From contig CAZQJC010000147.1 of the NCBI GenBank assembly GCA_964593795.1, positions 1 to 64,000 of the forward strand: a DNA stretch of 64,000 nt, read 5' to 3'. Made by a program: the position numbers and the translations under genes. The notes beneath the pieces are model-generated. The model did no database searches. It was not told the DNA's origin and worked only from the letters and a program-made list of their open reading frames with translations. Source of the DNA: JAHFDS01 sp964593795. Its GTDB lineage: Bacteria; Myxococcota_A; Polyangia; JAHFDS01. This document shows, in pieces, positions 43,409 through 53,105 of the stretch (within the stretch, counting starts at the first letter, position 1; the number at the start of each line of letters is the position of its first letter).

Positions 43409-46400
43409 TCACTCGAGCTCGGTCTCCACTCCGATCTCGCTGGCCGGGAGCTCGAAGCGCACCAGCTTGCCGTGCCGCAGCGAGACGATCGGCAGGACCT
43501 GCCCCGGCCGCGCTCCCGTGATCGACGCGAGCGACTCGGGCGTGTGGAGCGGCTCGCCGGCCACCGAAAGGAGCAGGTCGCCCACGCCGACACCCGCGCG
43601 CCTTGCCGCCGAGTCGTCGCGCACGCCGATCACGAGCACGCCCCGCGCCCCCCCGAACAGCGTCGGCTCCTTCTGACGCAGGAGCTCGTGCTGGCGCGCC
43701 GCCTCGTAAGCCGTCACCTGCGCGGCGTGCCGGGCGCGGGCCTGCGCCTGCGTGATCTCCCGGCGGTTTCCGTCGAAGAACCGCACCTCGGTGCCGCTCC
43801 GTTCCATCGACCAGCTCTCGTCCGGGGCCTCCGGCGTCTGCACCCCGGCCGAGGTGGTGCGGCCAGTGGCGTCGAATCGCAGCCAGCGTCGCTGCCCGTC
43901 GCCGGTCAGCTCCGTCTCGCCAACGGCACCGTCCGGCATCGCCGCCGGGCGGCCGTCGGGCCCGAGGAAGGCCGCCGTCGCCCGAACACCCGTCGGAAGC
44001 TCGTCGTAACGCCTGCGGACGATCGCCGGGCCGTGCTCCGCCGACAGGGACCGGCCGTCGGCGCCGAAGAAGGCCTCCTCGATCGGGCGTCCGAGGGCGT
44101 CGCTCTGGATGCGCCGCTCCGCGTAGCCGAGGCGATGGAGGACGGGGCGGCCATCGGCGCCGAGGTAGCGCTCCTCGAGCAGGACGCCGCGCTCGTCGTG
44201 CTTCCTCTGCAGCGCGACGTAGCCGTCGGGATGCCGCGTGGGCTTGCCGTCGGGCCCGAAGAACCGCTCCCCGGCGACCTGGCCAAAGGCGTCGAAATCG
44301 CGCTCGACGCGCGCGTATCCCGCCGCGCCCCGGACGGGGGCGCCCGTGGCGTCGAAGTAGGCCTCGGCGCGCGCCTTGCCGAGAGCGTCTCGCTCGAACC
44401 GTATCCGCGCGACGCCGTCCCGGCCCGCCACGGGGTGCCGGGCTGCGTCGAAGAACGACTCCTCGGCAACGTAGCCTCCGGCATCGAAGCGGAAGCGGTG
44501 GATCGAGTAGCCGTTCTCGCCCGGCACAGGCTCGCCAGACTTGCCGAAGGTCACCTCCTCGATCCGGTTGCCCTGGAGGTCGTAGACGTTGCGCGTGCCG
44601 TGCACGCCCTCCACGAGCATCGGCTCGCCGCCCTTGCCGAAGCTCGACTCCTCCACCAACCGGCCGTGCTCGTCCCACTTGCGCCGCACGATGGCCGCTC
44701 CGCCCTCGAGGACGACCGGCTCGTCGCGGACGCCGAAGTATCGGATCTCGATCTCTCGGCCGCGCTCGTCGTGGCGCGTCTCGATCCGCGAGCAGCCGAG
44801 GATCTGCACCGCGGGGCGTCCCTCGGCGTCGAGGCAGCGCTTCGAGATCTCGAGGTCGCGCGCGTCGTGCTCCATGCGGAAGAACGCACACCCCCCGACG
44901 GCCATCGGGCGGCCGTCCGCCCCGAGGTACCGGAACTCGACGTAGTTGCCGCGTTCGTCGTAGCGGCCGATGTCGCTCGCGAGGCCGCTCTGGACGAGCT
45001 TGCCCTCGGGGTCCAGGAAGTCCGTGCGGTGCTCGCGGGCCGCACGGTCCACGAGGTTCCGGGTCGTCGCGTAGCCTCTTGGCCAGCGAAAGGGCGCGCC
45101 GTCGGGTCCGAGCGAGGTCACGCGCGACTCCGCGCCCGCGAGGAGCTCCGCGCGGGAGCCGGTCTTGCCGCGAGCGTCGCGGTGGCGACGGCCGTCCTCC
45201 TCGAGGGACTCGCTCGTGATGACGAGCGCGTCACCGCGGGTCTGCCGACGTACGCGCTCGTGCGCGCCATGCCAGTCGCTCGCAAAGGGCTTGCCCGCGG
45301 CGTCGAAGAACCAGACGTCGGTTTGCCAGCCGTCGCCGTCGTACGCGATGGACCTCGAGGCGAAGCCGCCGTCGCGGCTCAGGAAGGGACGCCCGTCGGC
45401 GCCGAACAAGCTCTCGCGCGTCATCCGGCCCTCGCGATCGCGCTCGAAGACCCAGCGCTGCACGCCGCTGCGGCTCGGGGCAGGCGCGCCGTCCACCCCG
45501 AGCGCCGTCCGCTCGAGCTCGAGGCCGCGCGCGTCTCTCACATACGCATATCCGAATACGCCATCCCGGTCGGGTCTCGGCGTGCCGAAGAGGTTCCCGA
45601 AGCGCAGCTTGCGGACGAATCCCGCGCCGTCGCGCTCGACGAGGTGGACGGTGACGTCGGTGTCCTCGTCCGGGAGCGGGTTTCCGCGCGCGTCGCGCGG
45701 CTCGATCCGTGAGAGGTCGCTCGAGTACACCCACCGCTGCTTCACCCGCGCGACGGTGAGGTGGCTCTTGACGATGCGCTCGCGTACGCGGTCGCCATCG
45801 TAGAGGTACTCGTCGACGGTGAGGACCTCGCCGTCGGGCCGCAGGTGCTCGAGCCGGAGCACGCGGCCGCGCTGCTCGACCAGGCGGAGCGGCGGGTGGA
45901 GCCGGCCGAGCTTCGTCGCCGAGCCGACGCAGAACGGTGCGCCCGCGCGCTCACCGACCTCGGTGCAGTAGCCGAGGCGGAGACGCGCCCATTGCCAGTA
46001 ACCGGCGCCCGCGGCGAGGGCGGCACAAGCTGCGCCGAGGAGCGCCAGTCGTCCGAGGACGCGTCGCCGCGGATCGCGCGCGAGCGCCGCGAGGAGCTCG
46101 CCCATCGACGCGAATCGCTCGTCGGGGCGACTGCGGAGGCCCCGCAGCAGCGCGGCGTGGACGAACGCGGGCACCTTCGCGCCGCGAGGAGGCGACTGCA
46201 CCCGGCCAGTCGTGACCTCCAGCGCGAGCGTCGCGACCGTCTCGCCAGCGAACGGGCGAAGGCCGTAGAGGGCCTCGAAGAGCGCCACGCAGAAGCTGAA
46301 CTGGTCCGTGCGCGCGTCGGTGGGCTGGCCGAGGTGCTGCTCCGGGGACATGTACGCGGGCGTGCCCAGGATGGCGCCCGTCTCGGTGAGCGCCGCGACC

Positions 46401-46924
46401 GGGGCCGCTGCGCCCGTCGGCGCCGCCGGGTCGATCGGCGGCGACTCGGAGTCCTGCGCGCTCCGCGCGAGGCCGAAGTCGAGCACGCGAACGCGACCCT
46501 CGGCGTCGAGGAGCACGTTGTCGGGCTTGAAGTCGCGGTGGACGAGCCCGGCGCGGTGGGCCGCCTCGAGGCCGCGTCCCGCGAGCGTGAAGGTCGCGAC
46601 GATCTCGCGCCAGGGCCGGCCGCTCCCGAGCCAGGCCGTCAGCGTCTGGCCTGCGACGTGCTCCATCGCGATGAAGACCTGCTCGCCGAACGTGCCGACG
46701 TCGTGGATCGCGATGACGTTCGGGTGCTGCAGCCGTGCCAGCGCCTGCGCCTCCCGGAGCAGGCGCGCGCGCCCCTCGCTGCTGGCGAAGGCGTCGTGGC
46801 GGACGAGCTTGATCGCCACCTTCCGGTCGAGCTCCGGATCGTGCGCCGCGTAGACGACGCCCATGCCTCCCCCGCCGAGCCGGCCGAGCACGAGGTAGCG
46901 GCCCAGGCTCGCGCCGCGTGGCAA
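43409..46924 (-). CDS. Ser/Thr kinase fused to repeated sensor-type domain and PDZ domain
   Basis: About 1171 residues. Kinase 8-275: GGGGMGVVYAAHD, Lys39, HRDFKPDN with Asp131, LDFGLA, GTPAYMSPEQ. A transmembrane helix (about 288-310) is followed by a roughly 700-residue region of about a dozen 26-35-residue repeats of pattern YFD-x-x-G-x-P, GYA, YDERG (YD/RHS-like). A C-terminal PDZ domain (VLVIGVRDDSAARRAGVGVGDLLLSVAGE) completes it. A TTG at 46924 is a weak start; upstream codons (LSGDDLDSTLSADPA) look coding without a standard start, so the N-terminus is uncertain. Confidence 0.88.
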   Translation of the reverse strand: MPRGASLGRYLVLGRLGGGGMGVVYAAHDPELDRKVAIKLVRHDAFASSEGRARLLREAQALARLQHPNVIAIHDVGTFGEQVFIAMEHVAGQTLTAWLGSGRPWREIVATFTLAGRGLEAAHRAGLVHRDFKPDNVLLDAEGRVRVLDFGLARSAQDSESPPIDPAAPTGAAAPVAALTETGAILGTPAYMSPEQHLGQPTDARTDQFSFCVALFEALYGLRPFAGETVATLALEVTTGRVQSPPRGAKVPAFVHAALLRGLRSRPDERFASMGELLAALARDPRRRVLGRLALLGAACAALAAGAGYWQWARLRLGYCTEVGERAGAPFCVGSATKLGRLHPPLRLVEQRGRVLRLEHLRPDGEVLTVDEYLYDGDRVRERIVKSHLTVARVKQRWVYSSDLSRIEPRDARGNPLPDEDTDVTVHLVERDGAGFVRKLRFGNLFGTPRPDRDGVFGYAYVRDARGLELERTALGVDGAPAPSRSGVQRWVFERDREGRMTRESLFGADGRPFLSRDGGFASRSIAYDGDGWQTDVWFFDAAGKPFASDWHGAHERVRRQTRGDALVITSESLEEDGRRHRDARGKTGSRAELLAGAESRVTSLGPDGAPFRWPRGYATTRNLVDRAAREHRTDFLDPEGKLVQSGLASDIGRYDERGNYVEFRYLGADGRPMAVGGCAFFRMEHDARDLEISKRCLDAEGRPAVQILGCSRIETRHDERGREIEIRYFGVRDEPVVLEGGAAIVRRKWDEHGRLVEESSFGKGGEPMLVEGVHGTRNVYDLQGNRIEEVTFGKSGEPVPGENGYSIHRFRFDAGGYVAEESFFDAARHPVAGRDGVARIRFERDALGKARAEAYFDATGAPVRGAAGYARVERDFDAFGQVAGERFFGPDGKPTRHPDGYVALQRKHDERGVLLEERYLGADGRPVLHRLGYAERRIQSDALGRPIEEAFFGADGRSLSAEHGPAIVRRRYDELPTGVRATAAFLGPDGRPAAMPDGAVGETELTGDGQRRWLRFDATGRTTSAGVQTPEAPDESWSMERSGTEVRFFDGNRREITQAQARARHAAQVTAYEAARQHELLRQKEPTLFGGARGVLVIGVRDDSAARRAGVGVGDLLLSVAGEPLHTPESLASITGARPGQVLPIVSLRHGKLVRFELPASEIGVETELE

Positions 46925-47122
46925 GAGGCCATCCGAGGGCTGCGCGGGCGCCTGCTGGGTCCGCGCGCTGGCCGGATCGGCCGACAGGGTCGAGTCCAGA
47001 TCGTCGCCGCTCAGGGCCCCAATCTACTTCCATTCGTCCGGCGTGTGCGCGCCAACCCCCAACTGCGGCGAGCGGCAGGTCGAGCCACACGCCGAGCCGC
47101 AGGACGCATCAGGAAGTCGAAG

Positions 47123-47644
47123 TTGCGCGTGTGCCAGCACGTTGAAGCAGGCGCGGCGAAGCAGCGCTGGGCCGAGTTCCAGCGCCAGAGCGGCCTCAGC
47201 ACCACGCAACAGCGGGAGCTGATCGTGGAGACGTTCTTCGCCACTGAAGGACACGTCTCCATCGACGAGCTCCATGCGCTGGTGCGAAGGCGCAGCCCGC
47301 GAGTCGCCCATGCGACCGTCTATCGGACGATCAAGCTCCTCGTCGCCTGTGGCCTGGCACAGGAACAGCAGTTCCGCGACAAGGAGAAGTCCTACGAGGC
47401 GGCCGACGAGGTCGCGAGCCACCACGACCATCTGATCTGCACCGCCTGCGGCCACATCCTCGAGTTCGAGAACCAGGACATCGAGCGCATCCAGGCCGAG
47501 GTCGCGACCGGCATCGGCGGGTTCAAGATCGTGCGCCACAAGCTCGAGCTCTACGGCCTGTGTCCCCGAGCGCAGGGCCACCGCGACGGGTACTGCCCCA
47601 ACCCCGGGCACTGGCACGGGCCTCGCAGGGATGGAGGGTCATGA
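47123..47644 (+). CDS. Fur-family metalloregulator
   Basis: About 173 residues. Winged helix: LSTTQQRELIVETFFATEGHVSIDELHALVRR and VAHATVYRTIKLLVACGLAQ. Metal site SHHDHLICTACGHILEF (His cluster and CxxC). Later YGLCPRAQGHRDGYC contributes a second Cys pair. A TTG at 47123 follows AGGAAG; a GTG at 47129 is equally possible. Its stop overlaps the catalase start (ATGA), so a peroxide-sensing PerR-like role controlling the catalase is likely. Metal choice is not settled by the sequence. Confidence 0.88.
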   Translation: MRVCQHVEAGAAKQRWAEFQRQSGLSTTQQRELIVETFFATEGHVSIDELHALVRRRSPRVAHATVYRTIKLLVACGLAQEQQFRDKEKSYEAADEVASHHDHLICTACGHILEFENQDIERIQAEVATGIGGFKIVRHKLELYGLCPRAQGHRDGYCPNPGHWHGPRRDGGS

Positions 47645-49098
47645 CCGACAAGAAGAAGCTGACCACCGCCGCGGGATGCCCGGTCACCGACAACCAGAAC
47701 GTGATGACCGCGGGTCGCCGTGGCCCCATGCTCCTGCAAGACGTCTGGTTCCTCGAGAAGCTCGCCCACTTCGATCGCGAGGTGATCCCGGAGCGACGCA
47801 TGCACGCGAAGGGATCGGGCGCCCACGGGACGTTCACGGTCACCCACGACATCACGCGATACACGAGGGCCAAGCTCTTCTCGGCGGTCGGCAAGAAGAC
47901 GGACGTCTTCGTGCGCTTCTCGACGGTCGCCGGCGAGCGAGGCGCCGCCGACGCCGAGCGCGACATCCGCGGCGTCGCGATGAAGTTCTACACCGAAGAA
48001 GGCAACTGGGACCTCGTCGGCAACAACACGCCGGTCTTCTTCCTGCGCGATCCGCTGAAGTTCCCGGACCTCAACCACGCCGTCAAGCGCGACCCGCGCA
48101 GCAACCTTCGCAGCGCGAGGAACAACTGGGACTTCTGGACCTCGCTGCCCGAGGCGCTTCATCAGATCACGATCACCATGAGCGATCGTGGCATCCCGGC
48201 GACCTACCGCCACATGCACCTGTTCGGCAGCCACACCTTCAGCTTCATCAATGCGACGGGCGAACGGTTCTGGGTGAAGTTCCACCTGCAATCGCAGCAG
48301 GGGATCAAGAACCTTACCGACGCCGAGGCCGAGGCGCTCATCGGCAAGGACCGCGAGAGCCACCAGCGCGACCTGTACGAGAGCATCGAGCGTGGAGTGT
48401 TCCCGCGCTGGAAGATGTTCGTGCAGGTGATGCCCGAAGAGGGCGCGGCGAAGTGCCCGTACAACCCCTTCGACCTGACGAAGGTCTGGCTACACAAGGA
48501 CTACCCGCTCATCGAGGTGGGCGTGCTCGAGCTCGACAGGAACCCGGCGAACTACCACGCAGAGGTCGAGCAGGCGGCCTTCAACCCGGCCAACGTCGTG
48601 CCGGGGATCTCGTTCTCGCCGGACAAGATGCTGCAGGGGCGACTGTTCTCCTACGGAGATGCGCAGCGCTATCGCCTGGGGGTCAATCACGACCTCATCC
48701 CCGTGAACGCCCCCCGCTGTCCGGTGCACAGCTACCACCGCGACGGCGCCATGCGCGTCGATGGCAACCAAGGCGGCACGCTCGGCTATGAGCCGAACGG
48801 CTACGGCGAATGGCAGGAGCAGCCCGATTTCCGCGAGCCGCCGCTCGGGCTCGAGGGTGCAGCCGACCACTGGAGCCACCGCGAGGACGACGACTACTAC
48901 TCGCAGCCGCGCGCCCTCTTCCGGCTGATGAGCGCCGCACAGAAGCAGGCGCTCTTCGAGAACACCGCGCGCGCAATGGGCGACGCGCCGAGGGAAGTGA
49001 AGCTGCGGCATATCGGCAACTGCATGAAGGCCGACCCAGCCTACGGCGAGGGCGTGGCCAGTGCGCTGGGCATTGCGCCCGGGGACCTGCAGGAGTGA
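47641..49098 (+). CDS. katA: monofunctional heme catalase, small-subunit type
   Basis: A 485-residue protein of normal clade-3 length. Catalytic His near 55 in RRMHAKGSGAHG, Asn in VGNNTPVFF, and the proximal heme Tyr in RLFSYGDAQRYRLG. The N-terminus MTDKKKLTTAAGCPVTDNQN is the typical small-subunit catalase start. The ATG at 47641 overlaps the Fur-family stop. Breaks H2O2 into water and oxygen in the cytosol. A hairpin lies 47 nt after the stop. Confidence 0.96.
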   Translation: MTDKKKLTTAAGCPVTDNQNVMTAGRRGPMLLQDVWFLEKLAHFDREVIPERRMHAKGSGAHGTFTVTHDITRYTRAKLFSAVGKKTDVFVRFSTVAGERGAADAERDIRGVAMKFYTEEGNWDLVGNNTPVFFLRDPLKFPDLNHAVKRDPRSNLRSARNNWDFWTSLPEALHQITITMSDRGIPATYRHMHLFGSHTFSFINATGERFWVKFHLQSQQGIKNLTDAEAEALIGKDRESHQRDLYESIERGVFPRWKMFVQVMPEEGAAKCPYNPFDLTKVWLHKDYPLIEVGVLELDRNPANYHAEVEQAAFNPANVVPGISFSPDKMLQGRLFSYGDAQRYRLGVNHDLIPVNAPRCPVHSYHRDGAMRVDGNQGGTLGYEPNGYGEWQEQPDFREPPLGLEGAADHWSHREDDDYYSQPRALFRLMSAAQKQALFENTARAMGDAPREVKLRHIGNCMKADPAYGEGVASALGIAPGDLQE

Positions 49099-49144
49099 TC
49101 ATGGAGACCGTGCCCTCCCACAACCTGCAGCTTGCTCACGTCCA

Positions 49145-49166
49145 CCCGCGCCCTGACCAGCGCGGG
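49145..49166. terminator. hairpin after catalase
   Basis: CCCGCGC-8 nt-GCGCGGG, a perfect 7-bp stem about 46 nt after the catalase stop; the only strong hairpin in the gap. No T-run. Confidence 0.4.
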
Positions 49167-49248
49167 CGGTCGCCGACATCGTAGCGGCGCCCATCGATCC
49201 GTCTGCCGCGCGGAACCCGGAGTTCCTGAAATTTCCGCCGATTTTTGT

Positions 49249-49275
49249 TGAAAATGGTTATCAGAATCGTTTTCA
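49249..49275. promoter_or_regulatory. overlapping Fur-box-like operators
   Basis: TGAAAATGGTTATCA (49249-49263) matches the 7-1-7 Fur box TGATAAT-n-ATTATCA at 12 of 14 positions. TCAGAATCGTTTTCA (49261-49275) matches at 10 of 14 and overlaps it. This is the most AT-rich patch for several kilobases and lies 44 bp before the broken lipoprotein gene at 49319. Confidence 0.75.
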
Positions 49276-49318
49276 TGACGGGGTTCGCTCGGCGGACGCG
49301 ACAACGAACGGAGAGACC

Positions 49319-50142
49319 ATGACGAAGAGATCCAACACTCACGACACCTTCCGGAGCGCGCTCGTCGCCTCTGGTGCCCTGACCCTCGCCCTCGCCCTCG
49401 GATGTGATGCGCGCATGAAACTGTCACCAGGCGGTGCCGGCGCGGGTACCGGCGGCGACGACACTGGGGCAGCCGGCGATGGCGCGGGCTCTGGCGCCGC
49501 GGGCACAGCCCGCGCGCAGCGACGATCCTCGACGACGGCAGCGTGGTCGCGACCGGGTACATGAGCTTCATGGGCGTGGTGAGCCCCGTGGCCTTCAAGC
49601 TGACTTCGCGCGGCTTGCTCGATCCGACCTTCGGCGTCAACGGCATCTTCAACCAGAACGTCCTCGCTGCGACGACCGAGTGCTACGGCGCCGCGCGCCA
49701 GGGCGACAAGTTCGTCACCGCAGGTTACGGGCGTGACAACGCCAACGAGTCGCTCGACTTCGTCTCGCTCCGCCTGACCGCGACGGGTCAGCTCGACACC
49801 ACCTACGCCACCGCCGGTGTTGCGCGGATCGACGTCGCCGGCTTCAACGACAACGCGCGCAACGTCGCCGTCCTCCACGACAACCGCGTCCTCATCATCG
49901 GCGGCGGACGCCCCACGACGGACAACGTCGACGGCATGCTCGTCATGCTGACGCCCGATGGGCAGCGAGACACGTCCTTCGCACCGAACGGCATCAAGCT
50001 CTACGATCTGGGCGGCCCCTCGGACTTCTTCTGGGGCCTGGCGCTCTCGCCCGACGGCCGTCGGGCCGCGATCACCGGCCTCCGCGGGGCGGCCATGGGC
50101 GGCAACGACGACGCCGCGATGCTGATCCTCACCCTCCCCTGA
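49319..50142 (+). pseudogene. frameshifted delta-60 repeat lipoprotein
   Basis: The first frame (from ATG 49319) encodes a signal peptide with lipobox (LALALGC) and a Gly/Asp/Ala linker, then stops at 49564. A second frame, open to 50142, encodes ILDDGSVVATGYMSFMG, GRGLLDPTFGVNGIF and two further segments of the delta-60 repeat (LDTTYATAGVARIDV; RDTSFAPNGIKLYDL). The frames swap near 49500-49520, so a one-base shift or a small deletion split the gene. Only about three repeats remain, fewer than usual. Fur boxes precede it, so it was iron-regulated. Confidence 0.75.
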
Positions 50143-50155
50143 CCAGACCTTCGTG

Positions 50156-50180
50156 GGCGGGGGAACCCTGTTCCCCCGCC
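50156..50180. terminator. long perfect hairpin between convergent genes
   Basis: GGCGGGGGAAC-CCT-GTTCCCCCGCC: 11-bp perfect stem, 3-nt loop, 14 nt after the lipoprotein stop. A weaker second hairpin (AAGGGGCAG/CTGCCCTT) follows near 50197. Probably a bidirectional terminator. Confidence 0.75.
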
Positions 50181-50263
50181 GCTTTCCCCATCCATGTAAA
50201 GGGGCAGCACTGCCCTTCCTGGTGGCCGGCTTCCCCGGCTTCCGAACCGGAGCCGCCAGGAAT

Positions 50264-51304
50264 CTACAGCGTCCAGCTCATCCCCACCATCAACCATCGA
50301 GGCGCGGTGGGCCGGGCGCCGAACGGCCTGCGCGACAGCACCGCAGCCTCATCGGTCACGTTGCGCACCTGCGCGTAGGCCCAGAGCCGATCCCAGATCC
50401 GCGCGCGCAGCGACACGTCCAGCAAGAGCGCGCGATCGGTCCACTGGCCGTCCTGGCTCTCGCCCTCGCCCGCCTGCTCGCGCATGCGGTCCATGAACGT
50501 GGCGGTCGTGTCGAACGCGACCCGATCCGTCTCGATCCCAGCGCTCGCCGCGACCTGATGCGCGGGCACGTACGGCATCTCGTAGCCCGGCTCGACGTGC
50601 CCGTACTGGGAATTCAGGGCGTCGAACGGATCGAGGAACTCGGTCTTCGTGAAGGTGTACGCCAGCGACAGCGGGACGATGACGCCCGGAGCGACGCGCA
50701 CCTCGCCGTCGAACGACGCCTCCGCGCCGTAGATGCGCGCCCGTCCGCCGAGGATCGGCGTGTCCACCGCGCAGCCGCGCGCATCCGAGCACTGATCGGA
50801 GAAGTTCGTGTAGTAGCTGAAGAACCCGATCGTCTCGGCCCGCAGTCGGTTCTGCTCGAACCGAGCGCCGCTCTCGAAGCTCCAGGTGTGCTCGGGCGAC
50901 ACGCCGGGTCCCTGGGCGGGTGCCTTGGGCGAGAACCCCCGGTAGACCCCCGCGAGCACCGACACCCCGCGTCCGATCTCCTTCGTCGCCCCGAGGCCAG
51001 GCAACAGGACCGCGTAGGTATCCCCCCCGACTGTGGCGTGCAGCCGATCGTCGAGATGGGAGCGGATCATCTCGGTGCGGACGCCGCCGTTGAGCTGCCA
51101 GCTCCCCATGAACAGCGTGTCCATGACGTGGATCGCGCCAGCGTAGCTCGACAGCGTCTGGTTCGCCGTCGTCTCGGTCGGTGTCCCCTCGGGGACGACC
51201 TCACCCGATGCGACGAGGTAGCGCGCCTGCGTGTGGAGGTAGCGCGCACGATCGTGGTGGAACCGCGCGCCCACGTCGATCGAATGAGCGACCCTGCGCG
51301 CGCA
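50264..51304 (-). pseudogene. C-terminal fragment of a TonB-dependent receptor
   Basis: About 345 codons of outer-membrane beta-barrel: VAHSIDVGARFHHDRARYLHTQARYLV, GGVRTEMI, YRGFSPKAP, ARIYGAEASFDGE, LSLAYTFTKTEF, ending in APRWLMVGMSWTL, the usual C-terminal aromatic signature. The plug and the first half are absent: the frame begins just after a TGA at 51305-51307 and joins an unrelated frame. Family resemblance is to the iron-citrate type receptors (FecA-like), inferred by motif style. The remnant cannot form a working receptor. Confidence 0.85.
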
Positions 51305-51494
51305 TCACGACCGTCTCCAGGGTCGCCTGGATGCAGGTGCCCGCGGCCATGAGCAGCTTCTGCCGCGGACCGGCCTCTCCACCGCCGCCGGATCCGCCGC
51401 TGCCGGGCGCGGGTCGCGCGTCGGACCGCGCGCTCCTGCAGCCAAACGAAGGGGTGGCGAGCACCAGGAACAGGACGATGCTGCGGGAGGACAT
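51201..51494 (-). pseudogene. truncated imelysin-like lipoprotein fused out of frame to receptor remnant
   Basis: From ATG 51494: signal peptide MSSRSIVLFLVLATPSFGC, a Ser/Gly linker, then RQKLLMAAGTCIQATLETVVMRAQ, like the first helix of imelysin-type iron-regulated proteins. Past about 51300 the sequence is that of the receptor fragment in another frame, so the product is wrong to its stop at 51201. The gene lost its C-terminal part and the receptor its N-terminal part at the same point, the mark of a single internal deletion. Confidence 0.7.
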
Positions 51495-51513
51495 TCCAGA
51501 GCGTTCACACGAA

Positions 51514-51528
51514 CGAAAACGATTTTCA
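51514..51528. promoter_or_regulatory. Fur-box-like operator upstream of the broken imelysin gene
   Basis: CGAAAACGATTTTCA matches the 7-1-7 Fur box at 10 of 14 positions and is 19 bp before the ATG at 51494 (minus strand). Reverse reading gives TGAAAATCGTTTTCG. The flank (ACTTCAATTTCA) is also AT-rich. Confidence 0.6.
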
Positions 51529-51653
51529 ACTTCAATTTCATCCAGCCGTGCCGCAGCGCGCAAACGTGCGCGGGAACGGGCGTCCTGGGCGGATCGATCT
51601 GGAAGGGCCTCGGGACGTTCAAGGCAGGCGGTAACGATGGTAAGACCGCGCCC

Positions 51654-52799
<1,146 letters not shown>

Positions 52800-52802
<3 letters not shown>

Positions 52803-53105
52803 TCCGAACCCACATCGATACGCGAGAGCTCCGGTGCTTCGATGCACACCTCGAGCAACTCGCTGCTGAGCTGTGTCTCTCCCGCTCCGCGCTCCGCGCT
52901 CCGCGGGTCCCTGTGCCGTCCTCGGCAAAGCCTGCGGGCGGCACGCGCTCGCTGCGCTCGCGGCTCAGTGTTCCCTGGCCCGAACCCGGGACAGCCCCTA
53001 GTCCGAACCCACGTCGAGTAGAGGTCGCCGCGCTCGGTGGCCTCCTGGTAGAGCGCCGGCGTGCGACCAGGACCGCGAGCGGCATCCCGCGCGCGTCGGC
53101 CGGCG
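52800..53105. other. intergenic stretch with a 19-bp direct repeat and a gene relic
   Basis: TAGTCCGAACCCAC-A-TCGA at 52800-52818 (it includes the dehydrogenase stop) recurs with G at 52999-53017, 199 bp on. On the minus strand about 53000-53060 reads ALYQEATERGDLYSTWVRT, which resembles the RGDQYTATNLRL part of the kinase-ATPase at 13586, so a scrap of such a gene may remain. No complete gene. Confidence 0.5.

Noticed and set aside
47612..47627. Sigma-54-like site TGGCAC-GGGCC-TCGCA before the catalase
   Set aside because: It lies within coding sequence of the Fur-family gene and its start would fall at the ATG, cutting off the ribosome binding site. Probably chance.
49101..49184. Short open frame after catalase (METVPSHNLQ...)
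   Set aside because: Only 27 codons, no resemblance to known proteins and it overlaps a hairpin.
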